Counted from the first letter of the stretch, positions 34,051-43,086 are shown. The stretch: 64,000 nucleotides of DNA from Flavobacterium sp. Root420 (GCF_001427905.1 NZ_LMEF01000032.1:160315-224314), one strand, 5' to 3'. Notes: generated by a model from the sequence alone, not told the origin. Program-made: numbers and translations.

Positions 34051-34830
34051 TTAGAATTTAGAGAACAATTGTTCCATTTTTTCTTTTTCTTCTTCGGCTA
34101 ATGCGCTGTCAACTAAAATTCTTCCAGAGTGCTCATCGGTGATGATTTTCTTTCTTGAAGCAATTTCTACCTGTGTTTGAGGTGGAATTGTAAAGAATGA
34201 TCCTGCAGATGCTCCTCTTTCGATAGAAACTACAGCTAAACCATTACGAACACTACTTCTGATTCTGTTGTAAGCAGCCAATAATCTTTCTTCAATTTGA
34301 CCTGAAAACTCAGCTGATTTCTCAGATAAGAAGATTTCTTCTTTTTGAGTCTCAGACATAATTGCATCAAGTTCAGATTTTTTATGTTTTAAATGAGAAC
34401 TTTTAGCGTCAAGTTTTTCTTTTAAGTTAGAAATAACTTCTTTTTTATGTTCGATAGAAGCTTTCATTTCTTTGATTTGCTTTTCAGCCAATTGAATTTC
34501 TAATTCCTGAAATTCAACCTCTTTAGTCAAAGAATTAAATTCTCTGTTATTACGAACTGATTCTTGTTGTTTTGTGTATTTTTTGATAACCTCTTTGTGC
34601 TCATCAATAGCATTTTTCTTTGCTTTGATAAGATCCTCAATCACTTCAAGTTCACTTTTCAGTTTCTCTGAACGAGTGCTCAAACCTGCAACTTCATCTT
34701 CTAAATCTTCCACTTCTAAAGGAAGTTCTCCTCTTACGTTTCTGATTTCGTCAATTCTAGAGTCAATAAGCTGTAAATCGTATATTGCTCTTAACTTGTC
34801 CTCAACACTTAATTCTTTCGTATTCGCCAT
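34051..34830 (-). CDS. CdsZ/zinc-ribbon-family coiled-coil protein lacking the zinc cysteines
   Basis: A 259-residue protein with a long coiled coil (about 30-185) and a C-terminal segment that aligns with the C4 zinc-ribbon of this family (VxxERGACGGCF...CEHCGRILVD in typical members). Here the four cysteines are replaced at their exact spacing by Ser208, Ser211, Asp232 and Ser235 (ERGASAGSF and TDEHSGRILVD). Zinc binding by this module is therefore unlikely. The gene starts 3 nt after the Nif3-like gene ends, a pairing seen in many bacteria. Function is unknown; possibly interaction with nucleic acid or the Nif3 protein. Confidence 0.85.
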   Translation of the reverse strand: MANTKELSVEDKLRAIYDLQLIDSRIDEIRNVRGELPLEVEDLEDEVAGLSTRSEKLKSELEVIEDLIKAKKNAIDEHKEVIKKYTKQQESVRNNREFNSLTKEVEFQELEIQLAEKQIKEMKASIEHKKEVISNLKEKLDAKSSHLKHKKSELDAIMSETQKEEIFLSEKSAEFSGQIEERLLAAYNRIRSSVRNGLAVVSIERGASAGSFFTIPPQTQVEIASRKKIITDEHSGRILVDSALAEEEKEKMEQLFSKF

Positions 34831-34833
34831 ATT

Positions 34834-35928
34834 CTATAAGTACTTAACTGGATTTGTATTTTCTTCTGATAAAATGATGGCAAAATTAAGGATTTTTTTT
34901 CGAAGATAATCAACAATATAGTTTTTTGTATAGCGTTCGCTCTCAAAATGACCAATATCTGCTAAAAGTAACTTGTTTTCGGCTTCATAAAACTGATGGT
35001 ATTTTAAATCGGCAGTCAAAAAAGCATCGGCTCCGGCCTGAATTGCATTTTTTATGGCAAAACTTCCTGAACCTCCCAACACTGCTACTTTCTTGATTTT
35101 TTTTCCTGTAAAGGCAGAATGGCGAATTCCTTTTGCAATCATTTTATCTTTTACGAAAAGTAAAAAGTCTTTTTCATTCATTGGAGTTTCAAATTCACCA
35201 ATCATTCCCAGACCAATATTTTGATGCAAATTTTGAAGTTCATAAATTTCATAAGCTACTTCTTCATAAATATGATTTTCAAAAAGTGCTTTTAATATTC
35301 TGGATTGCAAATGTTTCTCAAAAGTAACTTCAATTTTTATTTCTTCAGTTTCGGTTAATTGGTGACGTTTTCCAACGACCGGATTGCTTTTATAATTGCC
35401 TTTGTAGGTTCCTGTTCCGTTTGAGTTGAAACTACAATTGTCGTAATTGCCAATAGTTCCAGCACCAGCATCAAACAGCGCCTGACGCACTTTTTGAGCA
35501 TTCTCAGGAACGGTATAAGTCACTAATTTTTGTATGAAATTCTGTTTCGGAATTAAAATTTTTGTGTTTTCCAATCCTAATATATCACAGAATATTTTAT
35601 TAACACCTTGCGAATGATTGTCAAGAGCAGTATGAACAGCATAAATCGCAATGTCATTTTTAATGGCTTTTAAAATTGCACGTTCAACATAATTTTTGCC
35701 GGTTATTTTTTTGATTCCGGAAAATAAAATCGGGTGAAAACAAACCACCAAATTGCATTTTTTTGCAATGGCTTCTTCAATTACATTCTCCAGAGTGTCA
35801 TGACAAACTAAAACGCCCGTGCTTTCCGTTTCTGAATCACCAACTAAAAGCCCGACATTGTCAAAATCTTCGGCGTAAGCCAAAGGAGCCATTTCTTCGA
35901 GTACTGCAATTATTTCTTTAATTTTCAT
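34834..35928 (-). CDS. Nif3-like dinuclear metal-centre protein
   Basis: A 364-residue member of the Nif3/YqfO family, with the inserted PII-like domain seen in the longer bacterial forms. Visible metal-ligand segments: VVCFHPILFSG, AVHTALDNH, and near the end LADIGHFESER. Members assemble as hexamers with a dinuclear metal site; some are annotated as GTP cyclohydrolase I type 2, but function in vivo is uncertain. Here it is the first gene of a two-gene operon with the CdsZ-like coiled coil. Confidence 0.9.
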   Translation of the reverse strand: MKIKEIIAVLEEMAPLAYAEDFDNVGLLVGDSETESTGVLVCHDTLENVIEEAIAKKCNLVVCFHPILFSGIKKITGKNYVERAILKAIKNDIAIYAVHTALDNHSQGVNKIFCDILGLENTKILIPKQNFIQKLVTYTVPENAQKVRQALFDAGAGTIGNYDNCSFNSNGTGTYKGNYKSNPVVGKRHQLTETEEIKIEVTFEKHLQSRILKALFENHIYEEVAYEIYELQNLHQNIGLGMIGEFETPMNEKDFLLFVKDKMIAKGIRHSAFTGKKIKKVAVLGGSGSFAIKNAIQAGADAFLTADLKYHQFYEAENKLLLADIGHFESERYTKNYIVDYLRKKILNFAIILSEENTNPVKYL

Positions 35929-36097
35929 TTTCTTTTTATTTTAGGTTTCAGGTTTCTTGTATTGTAGATTGAAACTTAAAACAAATTAACGAAAAAAAAT
36001 ATACTTGATAACTCAATATCGATTTCTGAAAAGACTTTTTTAGTATCAACAAATTACATCATTAGTATAAATTATTTACACTAGTTGTGCATTTTTG

Positions 36098-36105
36098 TAT
36101 ATTTG
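36098..36105 (+). promoter_or_regulatory. TAnnTTTG promoter of the toxin-antitoxin pair
   Basis: TATATTTG, 19 nt ahead of the antitoxin ATG at 36125; it overlaps the earlier in-frame TTG at 36095, ruling that out as a start. Confidence 0.65.
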
Positions 36106-36124
36106 TAGCTATAAACCCAAAGTT

Positions 36125-36379
36125 ATGACAACAATAAAAATTAACGAACGCACTAAAACAGGAAAAGCATTTATGGCTATGTTTGAAGCTTTTTTTAAAG
36201 GTGTTGATGGAATAGAAATTATTGAAACAGGCTCTCCAAAAAAAATAAAGAAAAAAGAAGAGAGTATATACAGTCCTGAATTTGTTGCAAAAATTAAAAA
36301 AGCAGAAGAAAATATTAAAAATGGCGAAACGACAACGCTAGATCCGAATGATATATGGGGAAGTTTAGGGTTGAAGTAA
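36125..36379 (+). CDS. Antitoxin of YoeB-type system (DUF2683-like)
   Basis: An 84-residue acidic/charged protein with an N-terminal region (MTTIKINERTKTGKAFMAMFEAFFKG) of the DUF2683 type found ahead of Txe/YoeB toxins in Bacteroidota, and a C-terminal toxin-binding-like tail (VAKIKKAEENIKNGETTTLDPNDIWGSLGLK). The gene overlaps the toxin start by 25 nt, as expected for coupled translation. Autorepression of the promoter at 36098 is likely from family knowledge but no clear operator is seen. Confidence 0.82.
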   Translation: MTTIKINERTKTGKAFMAMFEAFFKGVDGIEIIETGSPKKIKKKEESIYSPEFVAKIKKAEENIKNGETTTLDPNDIWGSLGLK

Positions 36380-36636
36380 CTAAAATCGCGAATCAGGATA
36401 TTGAAAAACATAAAAAATCAGGAAATAAGATTTCTATTAAAAATATTGCTAAAATTTTAATTGATCTAACGGAAAATCCATACGAAGGATTTGGTAGTGC
36501 TGAGCAATTGAAACATGAATATTTAGGATTGTGGTCAAGACGCATTAATCAAAAGGATCGCATGATTTACCGCGTTGAAGAGGATATTGTAACAGTTTTT
36601 GTAATTTCTGCAATGGGGCATTATTCTGATAAATAA
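36355..36636 (+). CDS. Toxin YoeB/Txe family
   Basis: A 93-residue RelE-superfamily mRNA interferase, acting on ribosome-bound mRNA. Family motifs are all present: NPYEGFGSAEQLKHEYLGLWSRRINQKDRMIYRVEED with the Glu and Arg active-site positions, and the C-terminal GHYSDK with the catalytic His. The length is slightly above E. coli YoeB (84 residues). Starts inside the antitoxin gene; lpxK begins 4 nt after its stop codon. Confidence 0.92.
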   Translation: MGKFRVEVTKIANQDIEKHKKSGNKISIKNIAKILIDLTENPYEGFGSAEQLKHEYLGLWSRRINQKDRMIYRVEEDIVTVFVISAMGHYSDK

Positions 36637-36640
36637 CTCT

Positions 36641-37663
36641 ATGAAGATACTTCGAAAAATACTTTTCCCATTCGCCGTTTTATACGGATTCATAACTTCA
36701 ATTCGGAATTTCCTTTTCGATAAGGGAATTCTAAAATCAACTTCATTCGATATCCCGGTAATTGCTGTCGGAAATTTAAGCGTTGGCGGAACAGGGAAAA
36801 CACCTCAAATAGAATATCTTATTCGGTTATTATCTGATAAATATAAAGTTGCCACTTTAAGTCGTGGTTACAAGCGTAAATCTGAAGGTTTTGTTTTGGC
36901 GGATGCAACATCAAATGCTGAAACTCTTGGTGATGAACCTTTTCAGTTTTATCAAAAATTCCCGAATATTCAGGTGGCAGTTGATGCAAATCGAACAAAC
37001 GGAATTACACAATTGCTTTCTCAAAAAGAAAAACCAGAAATAATTCTGTTGGATGATGCTTATCAACACCGAAAAGTAAAAGCCGGATTTTATATTCTGT
37101 TAACTTCTTACGGAGATTTATATGCAGATGATTTTATGCTGCCAACCGGAAATTTGCGTGAAAGCAGGAGCGGGGCCAACCGTGCTAATATTATTGTGGT
37201 AACCAAATGCCCAAAAGATTTATCTAATCAAAATCAAGAAGAAATTAGATTGAAATTGAATGTAAAGAGCTCACAGCAAATCTATTTTACTTTTATAGAT
37301 TATGATAATACAATTTATAGTAAAGAGGAGAAAATCAACGTAAATGAAATTAAATCAGAAGCAAAAATACTTTTGGCCGGAATAGCGAAACCAAAACCAT
37401 TTTTTGATTATTTAAAAAATGAAAATGATGAATGCCTGACTTATCCGGATCATCATCATTTTTCGGATTCTGATTTAGATGAAATTCAAAACAAAGCAAA
37501 CGGTAAAAAAATAATTACAACAGAGAAAGATTACGTTCGTTTAAAGGATTCTAAATTGGTTTCACAATTGTATTATCTACCAATAAAAAGTACTTTGATG
37601 AGTAACCACAAAAATTTTGATGCAGCAGTTTTAGAGTATATTAGGAAAGGCTTAGAATCTTAG
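36641..37663 (+). CDS. lpxK: Tetraacyldisaccharide 4'-kinase
   Basis: Phosphorylates the 4' position of the lipid A precursor, at the inner face of the cytoplasmic membrane. The 340-residue protein has a N-terminal hydrophobic segment (about 6-22), a P-loop GNLSVGGTGKTPQ (about 47-59), LSRGYKRKS, LGDEPFQF, the DDAYQHRKV motif and late HHHFSDSD. Starts 4 nt after the toxin gene, so it may be transcribed from the toxin-antitoxin promoter; no separate promoter box is obvious. Confidence 0.93.
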   Translation: MKILRKILFPFAVLYGFITSIRNFLFDKGILKSTSFDIPVIAVGNLSVGGTGKTPQIEYLIRLLSDKYKVATLSRGYKRKSEGFVLADATSNAETLGDEPFQFYQKFPNIQVAVDANRTNGITQLLSQKEKPEIILLDDAYQHRKVKAGFYILLTSYGDLYADDFMLPTGNLRESRSGANRANIIVVTKCPKDLSNQNQEEIRLKLNVKSSQQIYFTFIDYDNTIYSKEEKINVNEIKSEAKILLAGIAKPKPFFDYLKNENDECLTYPDHHHFSDSDLDEIQNKANGKKIITTEKDYVRLKDSKLVSQLYYLPIKSTLMSNHKNFDAAVLEYIRKGLES

Positions 37664-37685
37664 CAACTTAGAATCTTTAAAAGAA

Positions 37686-39869
37686 TCAATCAAAAAACTT
37701 CGCAATTATACTATAGAATTCGTCCGGCACAAAAGGTTTTGTAATCACATCATTCATTCCGAAGGATAAAAGCATATCTCTGTTTTCGTCAAGCGAAATG
37801 GCTGTTAAAGCAATAATGGGAGTAGTTTTGTCAAATTCCCTGATGAGTTTTGTAGCAGTTGTTCCGTTAATGCCTGGTAAATGTACATCCATTAAAACCA
37901 TGTCAAAATGTTTGACTTTTAAAAGCTCTACCGCTTCTTCGCCATTGTCGAGAATTTCACAGCAAATAGCTTTGTTTTCCAACATTTTTCGTGTAATCAT
38001 CTGATTGATTTTGTTGTCCTCAATCAATAAAATAGATTTGTGCTTTAATTGTTTGTCGTTATACGGTTTTGCTTCTGTAATCATTACTAAAGGCTCTCTG
38101 TTAATGCTGAAATTTAATTTGAAAGTAAATGTAGATCCTTTGCCAACTTCACTTTTTAATTTTATTTCACCTCCTAAAAGTTCGATTAATTTTTTTACTA
38201 TGGTAAGACCTAAGCCAGTTCCGCCATATTTTCGATTTACTTCAATAGAACCTTGCGAGAAACTTTCAAAAACAGTTTGCAATTTATCTTCCGGAATTCC
38301 AATTCCGGTATCTATAATCTCAAAATAAACAGTTGCAGTTTCTTCCTCAATGGCATATAATTTTGCAATTACATTTACATTTCCGTTTTGAGTGAACTTA
38401 AGAGCGTTATTGATTAGGTTTAAAATGATTTGAGATAATTTAGTTGGATCTCCAATTAAATTATCCGGAATAGTTTTGTCGATTTCGAGATTAAAGTAGT
38501 TTTTGTTGGCTGTGGCCAATTCTTTTAGGGAGCTTTGGATATTGAATAAAAGTTCTTTTAAATTAAAGCTTATGTTTTCTATCTCCACTTTAGTAGAGTC
38601 AATTTTATTGATTTCAAGAATTTCGTTGATAAAAGTAGTAAGATAGTTTCCTGAAAATTTTAAGGATTCTAAATATTTAAGCTGAGTTTTTTTCGGATTG
38701 TCTTCGAGTAATAAATGTGTTATTCCGTTAATCGCATTCAAAGGGGTCCGCAGCTCATGACTTACCGTAGATAAAAATTCAGATCTGGCTTTTGATGCTT
38801 TTTCGGCTTTATTTTTGGCTAAAATAAGTTCTTTATTTTTTTCTCTTAAAAGTAAATTATTCTGATTCCGAATAATATTGTTTTTATATAAAGCTAAACT
38901 TAAAAGTGATAAAATAGAAATTAAGGCAATGGCCAAAATACTAACCAATTTAGAATAACGATAGGTTTTTAATTGTATTTTTTCTTCGCTTTCGCGTTTA
39001 AGCGTGTTGCTTATAGACTGTGTTTTTTTGAACTTTTCATACTCGTTAAGATCCAGTTTGGCATTTTTTAATTTGAGAATATAATTTTCAATTTGGTAAT
39101 GCTCGTCAAGATAAGAGTAGGCAAGATCAAAGTTTCTATTTTTTTTATAATACTGACTTATAGCTAAGATGATCTTTGATTTTTGAACCAAATTATTGTT
39201 TTTGACACTGTAATCTAAAGCATTGTCAAAGTATACAAGGGCTGAATCATTTCTTTTTAGATGAGCTTCAATTAAACCAAGTTGGTAATAAGAATCTGTT
39301 TTGGTTGTGAGGATTTTTGGATTATCTGGTTGCTGTACAATTTTTTTGAAAGTTTTTGCGGCAAGTGGTAAATTTTTGCCGGCTATTAATGCCATTGCTT
39401 TTTGATAATTTAAAACTGCAGCATAATCAATAAGTTTGAGTTGTTTTAGTAAATTGTCTGCTTTTTGATAATAAACACTGGCAACATTATAATTCGCTTT
39501 TGCAGAATTACTGGCGCCAATGTAATTTAAAGCCAAAACCTTTGTGCTGGTTGGTTTTACTTTGTCAAATAAAGAAATGCTTTTGTGAAAGTTTTTAAGG
39601 GCTTCATCATACTTGTGCTGATTGTAGAAAATTTTTCCAAGCTTGAAAGTTTGATTGGCTAAATCTTCGCTTTTGCCATTTGTTTGACAGAAATCGATTG
39701 ATTTTTTGGTATAAAAAATAGCCTGATTGTATTTTTTCTTATCCAGATTTGAGTTGGCTAATTTGTTATAATAGGAAATGCTATCTGTATTCTTTTTTTG
39801 AGTTTGAGAATACAAAAATGAATTAAAAAAACAAACAAGAATAAGAAGCTGGTATTTCATGTATGGCAA
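37686..39869 (-). CDS. Hybrid sensor histidine kinase with TPR sensor and REC domain
   Basis: A 727-residue protein. A signal peptide (SFLYSQTQK) precedes about six TPR-like repeats (about 30-270) placed in the periplasm, a TM helix (about 307-330), a coiled coil, HisKA with H-box TVSHELRTP (His371), HATPase with N box INNALKFT, G boxes DTGIGIP and GGTGLGLTI, and a C-terminal receiver domain with phosphoacceptor Asp661 (MDVHLPG). No DNA-binding domain, so output must go through a phosphotransfer partner. It lies 16 nt after gap on the same strand and could be co-transcribed. Confidence 0.9.
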   Translation of the reverse strand: MPYMKYQLLILVCFFNSFLYSQTQKKNTDSISYYNKLANSNLDKKKYNQAIFYTKKSIDFCQTNGKSEDLANQTFKLGKIFYNQHKYDEALKNFHKSISLFDKVKPTSTKVLALNYIGASNSAKANYNVASVYYQKADNLLKQLKLIDYAAVLNYQKAMALIAGKNLPLAAKTFKKIVQQPDNPKILTTKTDSYYQLGLIEAHLKRNDSALVYFDNALDYSVKNNNLVQKSKIILAISQYYKKNRNFDLAYSYLDEHYQIENYILKLKNAKLDLNEYEKFKKTQSISNTLKRESEEKIQLKTYRYSKLVSILAIALISILSLLSLALYKNNIIRNQNNLLLREKNKELILAKNKAEKASKARSEFLSTVSHELRTPLNAINGITHLLLEDNPKKTQLKYLESLKFSGNYLTTFINEILEINKIDSTKVEIENISFNLKELLFNIQSSLKELATANKNYFNLEIDKTIPDNLIGDPTKLSQIILNLINNALKFTQNGNVNVIAKLYAIEEETATVYFEIIDTGIGIPEDKLQTVFESFSQGSIEVNRKYGGTGLGLTIVKKLIELLGGEIKLKSEVGKGSTFTFKLNFSINREPLVMITEAKPYNDKQLKHKSILLIEDNKINQMITRKMLENKAICCEILDNGEEAVELLKVKHFDMVLMDVHLPGINGTTATKLIREFDKTTPIIALTAISLDENRDMLLSFGMNDVITKPFVPDEFYSIIAKFFD

Positions 39870-39885
39870 TGCTTTTACAATGAAT

Positions 39886-40884
39886 TTATGTTTTCCTTAT
39901 CAGTAAAATCAAATCTATTAATCTTGATGAATACCCAATTTCGTTATCGTACCAACCCACAACTTTTACCATTTTGTCAATTACGGAAGTAAGTTGTGCA
40001 TCAAATAAACACGAATGCGTATTGCCAATTACATCAACAGAAACAATAGGATCTTCTGTATAATCTAATATTCCTTTTAAATTTGTTTTTGAGGCTTCTT
40101 CAAATGCTTTATTAATTTCTTCTATCGTAACAGCACGTTTTACATTAAACGTAATGTCTGTCAATGAACCGTCTGGAACTGGTACACGAATACCACAACC
40201 TCCGATTTTTTGATGCAATTTAGGGAAAATTTTTGTTAATGCCTTAGCTGCACCTGTAGTTGTTGGAACAATTGACTGACTTGCACCTCTCGCCCTGCGT
40301 AAATCCTTATGTGGCTGGTCATGAAGACTTTGGTCTGTTGTGTAAGAATGTATCGTTGTAATGTACGCTTGCTCAATTCCGCACAACTCTTCAATGATTT
40401 TTATCATCGGAGCTGCATTATTTGTTGTGCAACTTGCATTCGAAACGATTAATTCATGTCCGTCTAAAATATTTTCATTTACTCCTAAAACTACTGTTTT
40501 TATTGTATCAACTTCTGATGGAGCTGAAAGAATTACTCTTGCTGCTCCAGCTTCAATATGTCCGTTTAACTCTTCATGCGTTTTGTATTTTCCTGTTGAT
40601 TCGATTACGAAATCAATAGAATGACTTTTCCAGTCTAAATTTAAAATACTTTTTTCATGAAAAAACAAAAAATGTTTTCCGTCCACAATAATACCTTCTT
40701 CGTCGTGACTTACTTTAAAAGGTAAAACTCCATGTATGCTGTCGTATTTTATCAAATGCGACATGGTTTTATTATCAGCAATATCATTAATCGCAACCAC
40801 TTCAATTTCTGGATGGTTTATAAGAAGGCGAAATAAATTTCTTCCAATTCTTCCAAAACCATTTATGGCAATTCTAGTTTTCAA
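39886..40884 (-). CDS. gap: Glyceraldehyde-3-phosphate dehydrogenase
   Basis: Converts glyceraldehyde-3-phosphate to 1,3-bisphosphoglycerate. The 332-residue protein has the NAD-binding INGFGRIGRNLFR N-terminus and the catalytic SNASCTTNNAAP with active-site Cys, plus His in TTIHSYTTDQ. C-terminal GWYDNEIGYSSRLIDL is typical. Its upstream gap carries a long hairpin next to the lipA 3' end. Another gap paralogue elsewhere cannot be excluded, since Flavobacterium genomes often have two. Confidence 0.93.
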   Translation of the reverse strand: MKTRIAINGFGRIGRNLFRLLINHPEIEVVAINDIADNKTMSHLIKYDSIHGVLPFKVSHDEEGIIVDGKHFLFFHEKSILNLDWKSHSIDFVIESTGKYKTHEELNGHIEAGAARVILSAPSEVDTIKTVVLGVNENILDGHELIVSNASCTTNNAAPMIKIIEELCGIEQAYITTIHSYTTDQSLHDQPHKDLRRARGASQSIVPTTTGAAKALTKIFPKLHQKIGGCGIRVPVPDGSLTDITFNVKRAVTIEEINKAFEEASKTNLKGILDYTEDPIVSVDVIGNTHSCLFDAQLTSVIDKMVKVVGWYDNEIGYSSRLIDLILLIRKT

Positions 40885-40891
40885 ACGAGTT

Positions 40892-40951
40892 GTTTATTTG
40901 TTTAATCGTTTATTTGTTTAATCGGTTTGACGATTAAACAAATAAACGATT
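40892..40951. repeat. 21-bp perfect inverted repeat between lipA and gap
   Basis: GTTTATTTGTTTAATC occurs twice in tandem from 40892, and the second copy forms, with 40931-40951, a perfect 21-bp stem around GTTTGA. No clear T tract typical of a standard terminator, but it lies just past lipA and may end its transcript. Confidence 0.75.
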
Positions 40952-40959
40952 CACCTTTT

Positions 40960-41826
40960 TTATAAAATATGTTTTTGTGCTTTATATGAAGAACGAACCA
41001 AAGGTCCGCTTTCTACATGACGGAAACCTAATTCAAGACCAAATTTTTCATATTTAGCAAATTGATCCGGGGTTATGAATTCTTTTACAGGTAAATGTTT
41101 TTTACTTGGTTGTAGGTATTGACCAATGGTAACAACATCAACATTTGCATTACGTAAATCGGTCATGGTTTGAAACACTTCTTCTTCAGTTTCACCTAGG
41201 CCAAGCATGATTCCGGATTTAGTTCTGTTAATTCCTTTCTCTTTTAAATAGCGTAAAACTTCCAAACTTCGGTCGTATTTTGCCTGAATACGCACTTCAC
41301 GAGTTAAACGACGTACGGTTTCGACATTATGCGAAACTACTTCAGGATTTGCCTCTACAATTCTGTCAATATTTCTTTCGATTCCCTGAAAATCAGGAAT
41401 TAAAGTTTCAAGCGTAGTATTTGGGTTCATTCTGCGGATTGCTTTTACAGTTTCAATCCAGATAATTGATCCGCCATCTTTTAAATCATCTCTGTCAACA
41501 CTTGTAATTACCGCATGTTTAATGTTCATGATTTTAATAGAACGTGCTACTTTTTCAGGTTCGTCCCAATCTACAGTCTCGGGTCTTCCGGTTTTTACTC
41601 CGCAAAATCCACAAGAACGAGTACAAACATTTCCTAAGATCATAAAAGTGGCCGTCCCTTCACCCCAACATTCTCCCATATTTGGGCAACTTCCCGAGGT
41701 GCAAATTGTGTTTAAGCTGTATTTGTCAACTAAACCACGAAGTTCAGTATATTTTTGTCCAATTGGAAGTTTGACTTTTAACCATTTAGGTTTTCCAGTT
41801 GGTATATTTTCAATGACTGTTTCCAT
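40960..41826 (-). CDS. lipA: Lipoyl synthase
   Basis: Radical SAM enzyme inserting two sulfurs into protein-bound octanoate. The 288-residue protein has the auxiliary cluster motif CTSGSCPNMGECW (C-x4-C-x5-C) and the radical SAM CTRSCGFC (CxxxCxxC). The C-terminal RSSYKAQK is the conserved serine-containing segment. ATG start and promoter at 41845-41852 agree. Lipoate is needed for pyruvate and 2-oxoglutarate dehydrogenases. Confidence 0.96.
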   Translation of the reverse strand: METVIENIPTGKPKWLKVKLPIGQKYTELRGLVDKYSLNTICTSGSCPNMGECWGEGTATFMILGNVCTRSCGFCGVKTGRPETVDWDEPEKVARSIKIMNIKHAVITSVDRDDLKDGGSIIWIETVKAIRRMNPNTTLETLIPDFQGIERNIDRIVEANPEVVSHNVETVRRLTREVRIQAKYDRSLEVLRYLKEKGINRTKSGIMLGLGETEEEVFQTMTDLRNANVDVVTIGQYLQPSKKHLPVKEFITPDQFAKYEKFGLELGFRHVESGPLVRSSYKAQKHIL

Positions 41827-41844
41827 ATATCAAAATTCAAAGTA

Positions 41845-41852
41845 CAAAGATA
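41845..41852 (-). promoter_or_regulatory. TAnnTTTG promoter of lipA
   Basis: Minus strand TATCTTTG, 18 nt ahead of the ATG. Confidence 0.6.
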
Positions 41853-42156
41853 CGCATTGTTGTTTATTTGTGGATTTGTTTATGGGTTAATTTGAAACGT
41901 TATTGTTACGATTCTCTGAAAGTAATTTGATAATTGTTTATTAGAAATGTTAAATAGTTGTTTTTTAAATCTAGTAACACTTTAAAATTTAGGGGTTTGT
42001 TTGCTTAGTAGGGTTTGCGGAATAATTATTATAATCGAATGGGCTTTCCCTTATTTAAAATTTATATCTTTATTTGTTAAAAATTACCCCTGAAAAGAAT
42101 AATATAATACCAACCGTGTAGTACATTTGTTGTTAAATTGAAATATAAAAAGAAAG
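41853..42156. other. Gene-free stretch between divergent lipA and M48 protease
   Basis: About 300 nt of AT-rich DNA. Apart from the two promoter boxes I see no ORF, repeat or structured element. Confidence 0.4.
42122..42129 (+). promoter_or_regulatory. TAnnTTTG promoter of the M48 protease gene
   Basis: TACATTTG, 27 nt ahead of the ATG. Confidence 0.55.
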
Positions 42157-43017
42157 ATGAAAAAGAAATTTATTGTATTAGGAGTTTTATTTGCGACTTT
42201 TGGTTTTACTAAAATCAGTGCGCAAATTAATTTTGGAGAAAAAGCAATTGGTGCTGTTCAAAAAGGTGTTAGTGGTTTTACATTTAGTAATGCTGATGCT
42301 GCTGCATTATCCAAAGCAGCAGTAGATAAATTGGATAAAGAAAATGAAATAGCAGCTGCAACAGATGGATACACTTTAAGATTGAACAGAGTTTTTGGAA
42401 AATACACCGCTGGCGAAGATTATACATTGAATTATAAAGTATATAAATTAAAAGAGGTAAATGCTTTCGCTACTGCCGATGGAAGTGTTCGTGTATATTC
42501 AGGATTAATGGATATTATGGATGATAATGAACTACTTGCTGTAATTGGGCATGAAATTGGTCACGTTGCTAATCATGATTCACAAGATGCTATAAAAGCG
42601 GCTTACAAAAAAGAAGCTTTAATGGATGCGGCAGCTTCACAATCGACAACTGTAGCTACTGTTACAGATAGCCAGTTAGGGAAAATTGGTAGCGCTATTA
42701 TTGATAGTAAATTTAGCCGTAAACAAGAAGCTGAAGCAGATTTGTTTGCCTATAATTTTATGAAAAAGAATGCCTATAATGTTAATGCTGAGGAATCTGC
42801 ATTTAGAATTTTGGCTAAAATGAGCGAAGGGTCACAAGCTTCTTTTATTGATCAAATGATGAGTTCACACCCAGATTCAAAACAAAGAGCTGAAGATGCT
42901 AAAAAAAGAGCAGAAAAAGATGGTTTGTACAAGCCATATGTACAACAGAAAATTGTAAATACAGTTCCGGTTCCGGCTAAAAAAGCAACTACAAAGAAAA
43001 CAACTAAAAAGAAATAA
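42157..43017 (+). CDS. M48-family metalloprotease, exported
   Basis: A 286-residue zinc protease with a signal peptide (cleavage near KISAQ-INF). The catalytic motif is HEIGHVANHD (HExxH), with a third zinc ligand Glu in SRKQEAEADLFA. Similar to BepA/LoiP-like periplasmic peptidases that handle misfolded outer-membrane proteins; no TPR domain follows. The tail is Lys/Thr-rich. Monocistronic. Confidence 0.9.
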   Translation: MKKKFIVLGVLFATFGFTKISAQINFGEKAIGAVQKGVSGFTFSNADAAALSKAAVDKLDKENEIAAATDGYTLRLNRVFGKYTAGEDYTLNYKVYKLKEVNAFATADGSVRVYSGLMDIMDDNELLAVIGHEIGHVANHDSQDAIKAAYKKEALMDAAASQSTTVATVTDSQLGKIGSAIIDSKFSRKQEAEADLFAYNFMKKNAYNVNAEESAFRILAKMSEGSQASFIDQMMSSHPDSKQRAEDAKKRAEKDGLYKPYVQQKIVNTVPVPAKKATTKKTTKKK

Positions 43018-43036
43018 CAATTTCTTTTAGAAAAGC

Positions 43037-43075
43037 AAAACCCGACAGATTTTTTGAAGATTTGTCGGGTTTTTT
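43037..43075. terminator. Bidirectional terminator between M48 and PH-domain genes
   Basis: AAAACCCGACA pairs with TGTCGGGTTTT around a 15-nt loop with extra AT pairing; T runs on both sides. Confidence 0.82.
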
Positions 43076-43086
43076 ATTTTTATGAA

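Noticed and set aside
36095..36124. In-frame upstream TTG for the antitoxin
   Set aside because: It overlaps the TATATTTG promoter box, so it is not in the transcript.
37686..39869. REC domain as a transcriptional response regulator
   Set aside because: No AraC or other DNA-binding domain follows the receiver; the protein ends just after it.
41853..42156. Riboswitch or small RNA upstream of lipA or the M48 protease
   Set aside because: No strong stem, terminator or known motif found by eye beyond promoter boxes.
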